The translations under genes were made by a program, and so were the position numbers. Shown here in pieces: positions 17,220-26,124 of a DNA stretch of 64,000 nucleotides (the stretch's first letter is position 1; every line of letters starts with the position of its first letter). The notes beneath the pieces were generated by a model. It worked only from the letters and a program-made list of their open reading frames with translations. It was not told the origin of the DNA and ran no database searches. The DNA lies in assembly GCA_021777215.1 (NCBI GenBank), contig JAJYDS010000002.1:1-64000 (forward strand), in the 5' to 3' direction. Source of the DNA: a bacterium. GTDB lineage: Bacteria > Babelota > Babeliae > Babelales > Vermiphilaceae.

Positions 17220-18797
17220 TTAGAAGGAGATGCCACCTTTAAGCCAGAGGCCCCATTGCGAAAGTGCGTTGTATTGGCAGCATTTTTTCTTGCATGGATT
17301 AACAACGCAGCAGTTTTGTTTGCAAGCATCTTTGCAGCAAGATGGTCGTTTGCCAAATTCTACTTCAAAGCCGGTGCCCAAGAATGGGATTACGCGATCA
17401 TCATGTTCCCACCAGGTGTAACCGAAATTGGTAAAGAATTTATTGGAAAGACCCTTGGTTTGTGCGCCTTGAATATCAAGATCAGCTTTGGTGAGCGGCG
17501 TGGCAGTGCCGGTACCGAATGAGTGAATGGTGCTGTCTGCAAATGCGGGCAACCATGTTTGCCCGTTCAAACCGTTGCATATACCACTGTGATCACAGAC
17601 TTGACAGCTTTCTAGCTTGCAGCAATTGATTTTTTCGCAGCTGCGTTTCCAGAAGTTGTATCCAAAGTCCCAATTGAAGTTTTCATGCGTGTAGTTGAAC
17701 ATGAGCATAACATCAGCTTGGATATTACAGGAGACGTTTATGTTTGTAAGTGTTACGTTAGCGGCTGGTGTTTCTCCTATTATGTGGCCGGGGGTCCCAT
17801 TAAACAAGAGCATATAGCGGCTGAGCGGTCCATGATTTTTTAAATCAAAAACCCGCTTTTGTCGCGTGGAAAATAGGTGCGTTATGCTTGCATCAAAATA
17901 AACTCCCAGTTCTTGGTTGTCTTCGTCATTGTGCCACATAATCCAACGGGCATCGATACCGCCGCCAAGTTCCCAGAATTTGCTATTACCGATAATAGGT
18001 TCAAAAAGAAAGCGACCATCTGGGCGCGTGCCGGTTGGTGCTACGCCACGCACATACAGACCGACATGGTAGTCTTCTTTGCTATAAAAATTCCAACCCA
18101 AATCCATTTGCACATCGGATAAACCTGTTTTGCTTCGTGAGCAAGGGCAAATTCGTGCGGCGCCCAGAGGATAGTTAGTTTCTCCTGTGTTAGCAGTGGT
18201 GCTTTGTCCGCGGCAGGCATAATCAAAAAAGCTAGTAACATGTGAGTCAAAGCCAACAGCTCCGGTTACATTACCATTATTGATGACGGTTTCTTCAACA
18301 TCCAAGTTCCACTTGGTCCAGTCGACAGGAGCATGAATACGCCAGTACATGCCATGTGCAATCATACCAAGGCCCAAGTATAAATTGAGATCAACGAGGA
18401 AGTTTTGTATACGTGGGGTCAGGCAGAGTGTGCCATCATAGTGGTCTGAGAGATAGAAATAATCAGCGAGCAAATCTTTTTGCTCGTCGTGCGGGAGCGC
18501 GGAACCCTTTATTTTTAACATGCGTTTGCCATAGAGTGAATCACCAAATATATTTTCAGCGATTTGGCTTGGTCGTATGGAGCGGGTATATTCTGAAGTG
18601 ATGGCAAAATTGCCGTACACGTGTTTTACGTCATGGAGATTAAAGAGCTTTGCTTGGCCAACAAATAGGCGTGGGTTATTTTCACTTTGTGACCTGATGC
18701 TGTAATACGGTGCCACTGGACAGCTGTTTGCTGCGTGAAGCATGCTCATGCTTGCCAGCAGGCTCAAGCCGAGGCATTTTGTTACTCTGTGGTTCAT
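17220..18797 (-). CDS. Array barrel protein, copy 5
   Basis: 525 residues, the shortest member; AAGGAA precedes the ATG. The signal peptide (C-L-G-L-S-L-L-A-S-M-S-M-L-H-A) is followed by N-S-C-P-V-A-P-Y-Y-S-I-R-S-Q-S. The motif A-R-E-L-A-G-W-T has changed to P-R-L-F-V-G-Q. Two Cys clusters are present: one after the strand W-K-R-S-C-E-K-I-N-C-C (further Cys in C-Q-V-C-D-H) and a long one before the last strand containing C-C-V-V-N-P-C-K-K-K-C-C. It ends L-W-L-K-G-G-I-S-F. The following gene starts 77 bases downstream, after a hairpin. Confidence 0.87.
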   Translation of the reverse strand: MNHRVTKCLGLSLLASMSMLHAANSCPVAPYYSIRSQSENNPRLFVGQAKLFNLHDVKHVYGNFAITSEYTRSIRPSQIAENIFGDSLYGKRMLKIKGSALPHDEQKDLLADYFYLSDHYDGTLCLTPRIQNFLVDLNLYLGLGMIAHGMYWRIHAPVDWTKWNLDVEETVINNGNVTGAVGFDSHVTSFFDYACRGQSTTANTGETNYPLGAARICPCSRSKTGLSDVQMDLGWNFYSKEDYHVGLYVRGVAPTGTRPDGRFLFEPIIGNSKFWELGGGIDARWIMWHNDEDNQELGVYFDASITHLFSTRQKRVFDLKNHGPLSRYMLLFNGTPGHIIGETPAANVTLTNINVSCNIQADVMLMFNYTHENFNWDFGYNFWKRSCEKINCCKLESCQVCDHSGICNGLNGQTWLPAFADSTIHSFGTGTATPLTKADLDIQGAQTKGLSNKFFTNFGYTWWEHDDRVIPFLGTGFEVEFGKRPSCCKDACKQNCCVVNPCKKKCCQYNALSQWGLWLKGGISF

Positions 18798-18819
18798 ACA
18801 ATTCCTTTCTTATATCGTA

Positions 18820-20472
18820 TTAAAATGATACGCCGCCTTTAACCCAGATGCCCCATTGCGAGAGTGATGCAGTATTGCAGCAGCATTCATCTTTGGAGCA
18901 GTTTTTGCACGCATTGGCGCAAACTCCGGAGTTGCCGCTAATAGTTTGTTTGCAGCATTTGAGCCCTGAATTGCTGCCAAATTCTCCCTCAAGACCAAGG
19001 CCAAGGAATGGAATCCAGTCTTTATGCTCTAACCAGCTATAGCCGATATGAGTGAATATTTTGTGTGAAAGGCCTTTTGTGCGTGCGCCATTAATATCAA
19101 GATCGCAGACAGTTAAAGCAGCAGGGGTCGAGCCATTGCCGACAATGCCATTGGCCTCATGTATAGTTGAGCTGTTATTATCGCGTGACCAAGTTTCATC
19201 ATTGATGTCAAGCCCTAGGTTGCAAGGATTGCAGGCGCATGGATTAAGGCATATTTTTTCACAGCTTCTTCCCCAAAAGTTGTATCCAATATCCCAAGTT
19301 GTGTTGTAGCTCGCATAGGTGACCATAGCAACGACATCCGCATGAATACTTGAGCTTACTTTAACGTGTTGGCGTGTGAGGTTTGCTGCTGGTGTTATGC
19401 TGTATGGAGCGCTGAATGGTTGTTTAACCAAGAGCATATAACGGCTTAATTGTCCGTAACCCTTTATATCAAAGACTCGTTGTTGATGGCTGTTGAACAT
19501 ATGGGTAAGATTTGCATCAACATAGAGGCCCAGCGTACGTGCGCTATCTGCGCTTTCCCACATAATTGCATGGCCGGTGATGCCACCACCCAATTCCCAA
19601 TGTTTGCCGTTACCGATGATTGGTTCAAACAGATATTCACCAGTAGGCCGTGTTCCTGTTGGTGCAACAGCGCGCAGGAAAAAGCCAAGATGGTACTTAT
19701 CCCAAGAATAATTCCAACCAAGATCCGCTTGAATATCAGAAAGCCCTGCTGCACGTTTGCTGCAAGGACATATTTTGGCAGCCGTTAAAGGATAGGCAAC
19801 TTGTGCGAGGTTGGCAGTGGTGTCCCATTGTGCGGTGGGTACAGCTTCTTGGCATGAATAGTCAAAAAAACGAGCCAGTAAATCTGAGCGTAGGGTTGTT
19901 GCCCAGATACCATCAAAGCCCTGAGAGCCTTCTTGCTGACCTTCGTTAAATACGTGTTCAGTCGCGTGCAGATCCCATTTATTCCAAACAACGGGTGCAT
20001 GGATGCGTGCGTAGACGCCAGGAGCCCACTGATCAAGACCAAAATAGAGATTGAAATCAACTAAGAAGTTTTGAATGCGTGGTTGAAAATCGATTTGCCC
20101 GACAAAGGTGCTTGGCAGATAGAAGTATTCTGCGGCAAGATCTTTTGATGCATTACGCGTAGGTATGCCCATGCCTTTTATCTTGAGTTGTTTGCAATCA
20201 TAGAGGCTGGTGCCAAACAAACTTTGATTTATGGCTTGAGGTCTAAATGAGCGAGTATATTCAGGGGTGATGGAGAAACTGCCATAAAATCTTTGCATGT
20301 CATAAAGATTTATGTGATCTGTCCAGCCGGCAAGTTCGCGTGCCGCATTTTGACTTTGTGAGCGGTAGGCAAGATGAGGAACAACGGTGCACGTGGTGCA
20401 GTCAGCGGCGCTCGCTGTCGCGCCAAAGGCCGACAGAATAAGACACGCGCTGCGTAGGATCATACGATTCAT
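18820..20472 (-). CDS. Array barrel protein, copy 6
   Basis: 550 residues; AAGGAAGGAG before the ATG is one of the strongest ribosome-binding sites in the array. Signal peptide ending A-T-A-S-A; mature start D-C-T-T-C-T-V-V-P-H-L-A-Y-R-S-Q-S. Its sequence R-E-L-A-G-W-T-D-H-I-N-L and the segment Y-G-S-F-S-I-T-P-E-Y-T-R-S-F are close to the array consensus. The mid-protein cluster is C-E-K-I-C-L-N-P-C-A-C-N-P-C; the pre-terminal cluster includes C-A-N-A-C-K-N-C and E-C-C-C-N. Only 22 bases separate its stop from the start of copy 5, so these two are probably on one transcript. Confidence 0.88.
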   Translation of the reverse strand: MNRMILRSACLILSAFGATASAADCTTCTVVPHLAYRSQSQNAARELAGWTDHINLYDMQRFYGSFSITPEYTRSFRPQAINQSLFGTSLYDCKQLKIKGMGIPTRNASKDLAAEYFYLPSTFVGQIDFQPRIQNFLVDFNLYFGLDQWAPGVYARIHAPVVWNKWDLHATEHVFNEGQQEGSQGFDGIWATTLRSDLLARFFDYSCQEAVPTAQWDTTANLAQVAYPLTAAKICPCSKRAAGLSDIQADLGWNYSWDKYHLGFFLRAVAPTGTRPTGEYLFEPIIGNGKHWELGGGITGHAIMWESADSARTLGLYVDANLTHMFNSHQQRVFDIKGYGQLSRYMLLVKQPFSAPYSITPAANLTRQHVKVSSSIHADVVAMVTYASYNTTWDIGYNFWGRSCEKICLNPCACNPCNLGLDINDETWSRDNNSSTIHEANGIVGNGSTPAALTVCDLDINGARTKGLSHKIFTHIGYSWLEHKDWIPFLGLGLEGEFGSNSGLKCCKQTISGNSGVCANACKNCSKDECCCNTASLSQWGIWVKGGVSF

Positions 20473-20513
20473 AAAACTCCTTCCTTTTTAGAACACTTTT
20501 TTAAATTAGTTGA

Positions 20514-22160
20514 TTAGAATGAAAGACCACCCTTTGCCCAGATTCCCCATTGTGAGAGAGCGCATGAGCGGCAGCATTGTTTGGTGCAGGCTATGCAGCA
20601 GGCAGGAGTTTCATCGCCACAGCAGCATGGTTTGCTGAGTTTTTCATGAGCGCCGAATTCAACTTCTACGCCAAAGCCAAGAAATGGTATCGCGCGGTCA
20701 AAGTAATCAAAGAAGTTATATGAGAAGTGGGTAAAGAGTTTGTGTGAAACGCCGCGGGTGCGCGCACCATTAGTATTTAAGTCACTTTGGGCTAGCGCAT
20801 AGACATTGTCATTGGCTATAATAGATGCCACACTTGGTAGTTCGTGGATAGAGCTATCTTTGATTGTTTGCCATGTTTTGCCGTCAAGCTCTTGGCATGA
20901 ACTATTGCAGCAATCGCATGAAGCGCATTTGATTTTTTCGCAGCTGCGTAACCAGAAGTCATAGCCAAAATCGAGAGTGAAGTTATTATGGAAGTAGTTG
21001 AGTAAGGCGACCACATCCACTTGCACTGCCGAGCTGACATTGACGGTGCAGCGGGTGAGGTTAGCGACCGGCTGTACCTCTATCAAAGTTGGGATGCTAT
21101 CTACCTCCGTAACTTTTGCAGCGAGCATATAGCGGCTGAGTGCGCCATTCTTGCACAGGTCAAAAACACGGCGTTGGCGTGCGCTAAACAGATGCGTTAT
21201 ATTTGCATCGCAGAAAAAGTTGACGGTGCGATTTTGATCATCCCAGTTATAAAGAACGGCATGGCTCGTGATGCCGCCACCGAATTCCCATTGCTTACCG
21301 TTACCGATGATTGGTTCGAACAGATATTCACCTTGAGGACGATTACCCGTTGGCATCGCTACGCGCGCAAAAGCGCCGATGTGATAGCGTTCACGAGTAA
21401 AGTTCCAACCAAAGTCTGCTTGAATGTCAGACAGCCCCGTACGTTTTTGCGCACAAGGACATATTTTTGCATAGTGCAAACCTTGGAAATAGATAGGCGT
21501 TGGCGTTCCATCGATGGTTATTGATTGAGGCGCAGGTGCTTTACCCTGACAGGCATACTCGTAAAATGAATTAAGACCTGTGGTGAGGTATGAAGAGTTA
21601 TAGTTTACCAAGGTGGTGGTACTACTCAGTACTTCATCTTGAAATGGTTGTAAGGCCCATTTGGTATGGGTAATTGGTGCATGAATTCTGAAATAGAGAT
21701 TATCAACCCATTCATCTAACCCAAGGTACATGTTAAAATCGACGAGGAAATTTTGCACGAGGGGGTTAAAGCAGACGTTACCTTTAAAATCGTTTGGTAA
21801 ATAGAAGTAGGCGCTTGCCAGATCTTTTTGATTATTACGATCAGCGACATTCATACCACGGATATAGAGTGAGCGGCAATCGCAGCCTTGTAAATCGCAG
21901 CCAAATAAGAGTGAAGCTAAATCAGTTGCTCTAAATGAACGCGTGTAGACGGGAGTAAGGCTCGAGCTAGAGTACATTTTGCCTTTTTTGTTGAGATTGA
22001 TGTGCTCAGTCCATCCGGCAAGCTCGCGTGCGGCATCTTCGCTTTGCGATCTCATACTAAGATAAGGCGCAACGGTACAGCAGTTTGTTGTGTTTGCTGC
22101 CCAAGCATCGGCACTTGCCAGTGCAACGGTGCACAGCAGCGCAGAGAGTAGGTGCTTCAT
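20514..22160 (-). CDS. Array barrel protein, copy 7
   Basis: 548 residues; AAGGAG before ATG 22160. Signal peptide L-L-C-T-V-A-L-A-S-A-D-A-W-A; mature start N-T-T-N-C-C-T-V-A-P-Y-L-S-M-R-S-Q. The strand usually reading Y-G-S-F-S-I is here Y-S-S-S-S-L. Cysteines cluster at C-D-L-Q-G-C-D-C in the second conserved block, a C-A-S-C-D-C-C-N-S-S-C segment in the middle, and a dense run before the last strand (P-C-C-C-G-D, A-C-C-I-A-C-T-K-Q-C-C-R-S-C). Ends I-W-A-K-G-G-L-S-F. Confidence 0.88.
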   Translation of the reverse strand: MKHLLSALLCTVALASADAWAANTTNCCTVAPYLSMRSQSEDAARELAGWTEHINLNKKGKMYSSSSLTPVYTRSFRATDLASLLFGCDLQGCDCRSLYIRGMNVADRNNQKDLASAYFYLPNDFKGNVCFNPLVQNFLVDFNMYLGLDEWVDNLYFRIHAPITHTKWALQPFQDEVLSSTTTLVNYNSSYLTTGLNSFYEYACQGKAPAPQSITIDGTPTPIYFQGLHYAKICPCAQKRTGLSDIQADFGWNFTRERYHIGAFARVAMPTGNRPQGEYLFEPIIGNGKQWEFGGGITSHAVLYNWDDQNRTVNFFCDANITHLFSARQRRVFDLCKNGALSRYMLAAKVTEVDSIPTLIEVQPVANLTRCTVNVSSAVQVDVVALLNYFHNNFTLDFGYDFWLRSCEKIKCASCDCCNSSCQELDGKTWQTIKDSSIHELPSVASIIANDNVYALAQSDLNTNGARTRGVSHKLFTHFSYNFFDYFDRAIPFLGFGVEVEFGAHEKLSKPCCCGDETPACCIACTKQCCRSCALSQWGIWAKGGLSF

Positions 22161-22287
22161 GAAAGACTCCTTTTTTGGAGAGTTAAAAAATTACCAAAAC
22201 CATATGTTTTATCTACAAAGCTTAGATATACCATATACTCTTCTTTTTTTACTATTCTTTTTGTGCGGCGTCTAGGATTTTTATTTT

Positions 22288-23937
22288 TTAGAACGAAATG
22301 CCGCCTTTCGCCCATACTCCCCATTGATACAATGCCAGTGGTCTACAGGCGCAATTGGAGGTGCAACCGGTGCTGACATAGCAACGATTTCCTTTTGTGC
22401 CGCATGTGTCACGTTTGCCAAATTCTACTTCAGCGCCAACGCCAATATAAGGAATCCACCGCTCATGATCATACCAACTGAAATTAAGATGGGTGAAAAG
22501 TTTATTCGAAAGGCCGCGTTGATCGGTGGCGCCATAATCAATGTCTTTTGTCGTAAGCGGAATTAATGGAGTTTCTTCCGTATCAGGAATTATTTGGTGA
22601 ATGTCGCCAAGATTATTAAGCGCGATGTAGGTGGCGCCTGATTTTTTGAGTGTTACCAGTGCCCACGGTTCTTGGTGTATGCCGCTGGTAGTGCACGGTT
22701 GAGGGCAGCAGGCTGATTGTGGGGTTATTTTTTGGCAGCCGGTAGCCCAAAAATTATAGCCCAAACTCCAATCAAAAAAATCAGCGGCGACGGTAAGCAT
22801 AGCAACAATATCCGCCTGTGTTGTTTGGCTGACGGTGACGGTGCTTCGGGTTATGTTTGCTACTGGTGCGAGCGTGCTTATGGTATGTGGCGCGGTTATT
22901 TTTCCTGCGAGCATATAGCGGCTAAAGGGTTTATTGCATAGATCAAAAACATACGTGCCATGTGTTTTGCACATATGCGTGATATCAGCATGAACAAAAA
23001 GATCAAGATGTGAGCGAGCAAGTTCCTGGCTGCGCCAAAGCGTGAGATGGCTTGTTATGCCACCGCCGATTTCAACACGGTGGCCGTTGCCGATAATAGG
23101 TTCGAAAAAGATTTTTCCTTCAGGGCGATTGCCGGTAGGCGCAACAAGTCGGGCAAAAACGCCCAGATGGTAATCGTCATCCATGAGAAAATTCCAACCA
23201 AGATCAGCATGTACATCGGCAAAGCCACTTTTTGTCTGTCCGCAGTCACCGCAAAGTTTTGCAGCGCGCAGCGGTTGGATGACAAATGCGGTAGTGGTGG
23301 GTACTTGCTCAAGACAAAAATGGTCAAAGAAGGCGGTGGCTATTGAGCCATTGCGTGATAAATCGGCGAATGTTTCAAAAAAATCTTCTATCGAAAAAGC
23401 AGTATTGTTAGGGCAGGGATCTATATCCCATTTAGTCCAGACGATAGGAGATTGGAGTCGGAAAAATAGACCGGATACCCATGCATCCATACCCAAAAAG
23501 AAATCAAAATCAACTAACAAGCTTTGAATGCGAGGTTCAAATGATACGGCGCCGCTAAAGGTTTGGGGAAAAAAGAAATAATCGGCAAGCCAATCTTTGG
23601 GATTTCTGGTTGTCGCTTTGCTGCCGCTAATACCGATGAGGCTTCCTGTTTGCAGGTCTCGGCCAAAAAGAGGCACGGCGATATGTCCTGGGCTGAATGA
23701 GCGATTCAGTACCGGCGTTAGCGCAAACGTGCCATATTGAGTATGATTGCTTGGTATGTTGGTATGCCCGGTCAGTCCCGCTTGTTCGCGAGATTCATCT
23801 TGGCCCTGTGATCTTATACTGTATGCGGTAGGTACTGGGCAGATGCTTTCAGGTGATGCTGACACTAAGAGGATACTTAAAAGTGTTCCAGAAAGTACTC
23901 CTATGAAGGTGCGTACAAAGTGCATGCTTTTTTTCAT
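22288..23937 (-). CDS. Array barrel protein, copy 8
   Basis: 549 residues from ATG 23937, which follows AAAGGAT; an in-frame opening to 24009 adds 24 polar residues with no ribosome-binding site. Signal peptide F-I-G-V-L-S-G-T-L-L-S-I-L-L-V-S-A. The second conserved block is altered (A-L-T-P-V-L-N-R-S-F-S-P-G-H-I), as is R-E-Q-A-G-L-T in place of RELAGWT. Pre-terminal Cys segment C-G-T-K-G-N-R-C, then C-T-S-N-C-A-C; ends V-W-A-K-G-G-I-S-F. About 130 bases separate it from copy 7 with no hairpin that I can see. Confidence 0.85.
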   Translation of the reverse strand: MKKSMHFVRTFIGVLSGTLLSILLVSASPESICPVPTAYSIRSQGQDESREQAGLTGHTNIPSNHTQYGTFALTPVLNRSFSPGHIAVPLFGRDLQTGSLIGISGSKATTRNPKDWLADYFFFPQTFSGAVSFEPRIQSLLVDFDFFLGMDAWVSGLFFRLQSPIVWTKWDIDPCPNNTAFSIEDFFETFADLSRNGSIATAFFDHFCLEQVPTTTAFVIQPLRAAKLCGDCGQTKSGFADVHADLGWNFLMDDDYHLGVFARLVAPTGNRPEGKIFFEPIIGNGHRVEIGGGITSHLTLWRSQELARSHLDLFVHADITHMCKTHGTYVFDLCNKPFSRYMLAGKITAPHTISTLAPVANITRSTVTVSQTTQADIVAMLTVAADFFDWSLGYNFWATGCQKITPQSACCPQPCTTSGIHQEPWALVTLKKSGATYIALNNLGDIHQIIPDTEETPLIPLTTKDIDYGATDQRGLSNKLFTHLNFSWYDHERWIPYIGVGAEVEFGKRDTCGTKGNRCYVSTGCTSNCACRPLALYQWGVWAKGGISF

Positions 23938-24065
23938 GCTACGATCCTTTTTTTTTAGAGAATGAACAGGATCAGTATACTCATCGAGTCTAGAAATTAC
24001 CATCGTCAAAAAGAGCTTTAAAAAAGAGTGATATATCCGTCATTATTTTCTACTTTTTGAATTTA

Positions 24066-25925
24066 CTAAAATGATAAACCACCTTTAAACCAGAAGCCCC
24101 ACTGTGAAAGCGCTGTGTTGGCGCAGCATACATCGGAGCATCTACTGCAGCCTGTTTTTTCAGCAAATTCTACCTCTGCTCCTAAACCAAGGTAAGGCAT
24201 CCATTCGTGATCGTGCCAAGTGTATGATAGATGTCCAAAGAGCTTATTCGATTGACCGCGGGTATGTGCAGTTGCGGTGTCTACGTCAGAGCGATTTAAA
24301 TAGGTCGGATTGTTGTCGGGATTACCCTCCTCATGAATAGTGGCATTGCTATAGGAAGATGTTTCATGTGTCTGAAGGTTTATATAACTTTTGGTTCCTG
24401 CTAAGGACCAGACCGGGCTACTCAGCTCGCCATAGAAGGTTGGACAATCGCATACGCATGTAGCGGAGCAGTCGCTGGCGCATCCTGCGACACTTGCATA
24501 GTTAGCGGCAGGAGCAGGTGTGCAGTCCGTGTGACAGGTGAATCGATCACAACTTCTAGCCCAAAAAGAATAACCAATATCAAAACTTGTATTTCCTTGT
24601 GTATAATTAAACAATGCGGCAATATTTGTTTGATACGCGATGCTGACATCGACTGCATGTGCGGTCAAGTTTGCAACGGGCGAGAAAAGATATCCTTGAA
24701 TGCCCGTTACGGACAAAAATCCTGGCTCGAGTTTAAAAGCGAGGTTATAGCGGCTGAGAGGCTTTTGTTTTAAATCAAAGACGCGACACTCAGTTCTGCT
24801 AAATAGGTGAGTGATATTGGCATCAAGGTACAAGCCGCACGAACGATTTTCTTTTGTTGGTGATCTCCAGAAGGTGATATGTGTTGTTAGGCCGCCACCC
24901 AGTTCCCAATGTTTGCCATTGCCGGCGATAGGTTCAAACAATAGGATGCCGTGAGGGCGATTCCCCGTTGGTGCAACGCCGCGCACAAAGAGTCCCAGGT
25001 GATAATTGTTGTCGAGCAACACGTTCCAGCCAAAATCAGCCTGTATATCTGCGAGCCGCGTGAGTGTTGTTTTACAGGGGCAGAGGCGACTATAGTTTAG
25101 AGGGGTAAACTGATAGATGAAATTTGGAATGGGCACTGGATAAGGGAAGGTGAGGACGGGAATATCATCGGGCAGTGCATGACCACATGAAAATGAAACA
25201 AAGTCGGTAGGCATACCGGGGCTTCCGGCTGCTAGCGGCGGAATTATGCCGGTGGTTGCTGTGCCAAGGAGTTCTGTTTCCATGCACATGCCCAGATCCC
25301 ATTGTGTCCAATTAAGTGGTGCATGTATTCTAAAAAAGAGACCCGGAGTGTATGCATCCATGCCCCAATAGAAATTAAAATCGACTAAAAAATTCTGAGT
25401 TCTTGGGCTTACTGAAAAACTGCCGGTGTAGCTGGTGGGTAAATAGAAATAGTCAGCGAGCCAGTCTGTGTCGGAATTTCGATCAGATGAGGTGCTGCCA
25501 GAGATGTGAATGGTGTTGCCTTGCTGTAAATCGCTGCCGAATAATTGTCGAGCGACATGATCTGATCTAAAAGATCGCATGTATTCTGGAGTGACTGAAA
25601 AGCTGCCATAATGGGTGTCTTTTTCAGCAAGATTTATTTTTTGTGTCCAGCCGACGAGTTCTCGCGCAGCATTTTCGCTGACAGAGCGAGGAGCTATATA
25701 GGGGCTTACAGGATACGAGAGTGTTGGTGCGGCGATGAGTGTGGGTATGTATAGAGTGAGGCTTATACTGAACAGGAGCCCATAAGGACGTATGGCGTAT
25801 CGGGTATTCTGAGTATCTGTTTTTTGTATATACCAGGAGCTCGTGAATCTTTCTGTTTGAGAAACTATTTTTTTTGTCGGTGCTGGTGTCTTAGTTATGA
25901 TGCTTTTTTTTGTTAGTTGGTTCAT
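24066..25925 (-). CDS. Array barrel protein, copy 9 (long, extended N-terminus)
   Basis: 619 residues, the longest member. AAGGAG precedes ATG 25925, yet the signal-like hydrophobic core (L-L-F-S-I-S-L-T-L-Y-I-P-T-L-I-A-A) begins about 48 residues in, after a Lys/Thr-rich polar stretch. This resembles copy 4 and suggests a real long n-region. Mature start T-L-S-Y-P-V-S-P-Y-I-A-P-R-S-V-S-E-N-A-A-R-E-L-V-G-W. The middle Cys segment contains C-H-T-D-C, then C-A-S-D-C-S-A-T-C-V-C-D-C and the block shared with copies 10 and 11 (F-Y-G-E-L, W-S-L-A-G). Ends F-W-F-K-G-G-L-S-F. Confidence 0.85.
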   Translation of the reverse strand: MNQLTKKSIITKTPAPTKKIVSQTERFTSSWYIQKTDTQNTRYAIRPYGLLFSISLTLYIPTLIAAPTLSYPVSPYIAPRSVSENAARELVGWTQKINLAEKDTHYGSFSVTPEYMRSFRSDHVARQLFGSDLQQGNTIHISGSTSSDRNSDTDWLADYFYLPTSYTGSFSVSPRTQNFLVDFNFYWGMDAYTPGLFFRIHAPLNWTQWDLGMCMETELLGTATTGIIPPLAAGSPGMPTDFVSFSCGHALPDDIPVLTFPYPVPIPNFIYQFTPLNYSRLCPCKTTLTRLADIQADFGWNVLLDNNYHLGLFVRGVAPTGNRPHGILLFEPIAGNGKHWELGGGLTTHITFWRSPTKENRSCGLYLDANITHLFSRTECRVFDLKQKPLSRYNLAFKLEPGFLSVTGIQGYLFSPVANLTAHAVDVSIAYQTNIAALFNYTQGNTSFDIGYSFWARSCDRFTCHTDCTPAPAANYASVAGCASDCSATCVCDCPTFYGELSSPVWSLAGTKSYINLQTHETSSYSNATIHEEGNPDNNPTYLNRSDVDTATAHTRGQSNKLFGHLSYTWHDHEWMPYLGLGAEVEFAEKTGCSRCSDVCCANTALSQWGFWFKGGLSF

Positions 25926-26035
25926 GCTACAAACTCCTTTTTTCTAGAATCAACTGTCTCTACTCTAAACCAACTCTGGTGACAGAGCAAGGGCTAGGCA
26001 TAGTGAGACAACGTTCTTTTGGAGTAATCGCCAAA

Positions 26036-26070
26036 ACAAGCAGAGCTCGTACAATACGAGCCCTGCTTGT
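26036..26070 (-). terminator. Hairpin after array copy 10
   Basis: Sixteen-base arms (26036-26051 and 26055-26070) with one mismatch and a three-base loop. On the minus strand the stem reads ACAAGCAGGGCTCGTA and is followed by TTTTGG. Its core GGGCTCGT is shared with the hairpin after copy 11, about 2 kb to the right. Confidence 0.6.
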
Positions 26071-26124
26071 GCATTATATGCTAAACAACAAAATAGGTGC
26101 GGTCTGATTTTGCCAAGAAGATTC

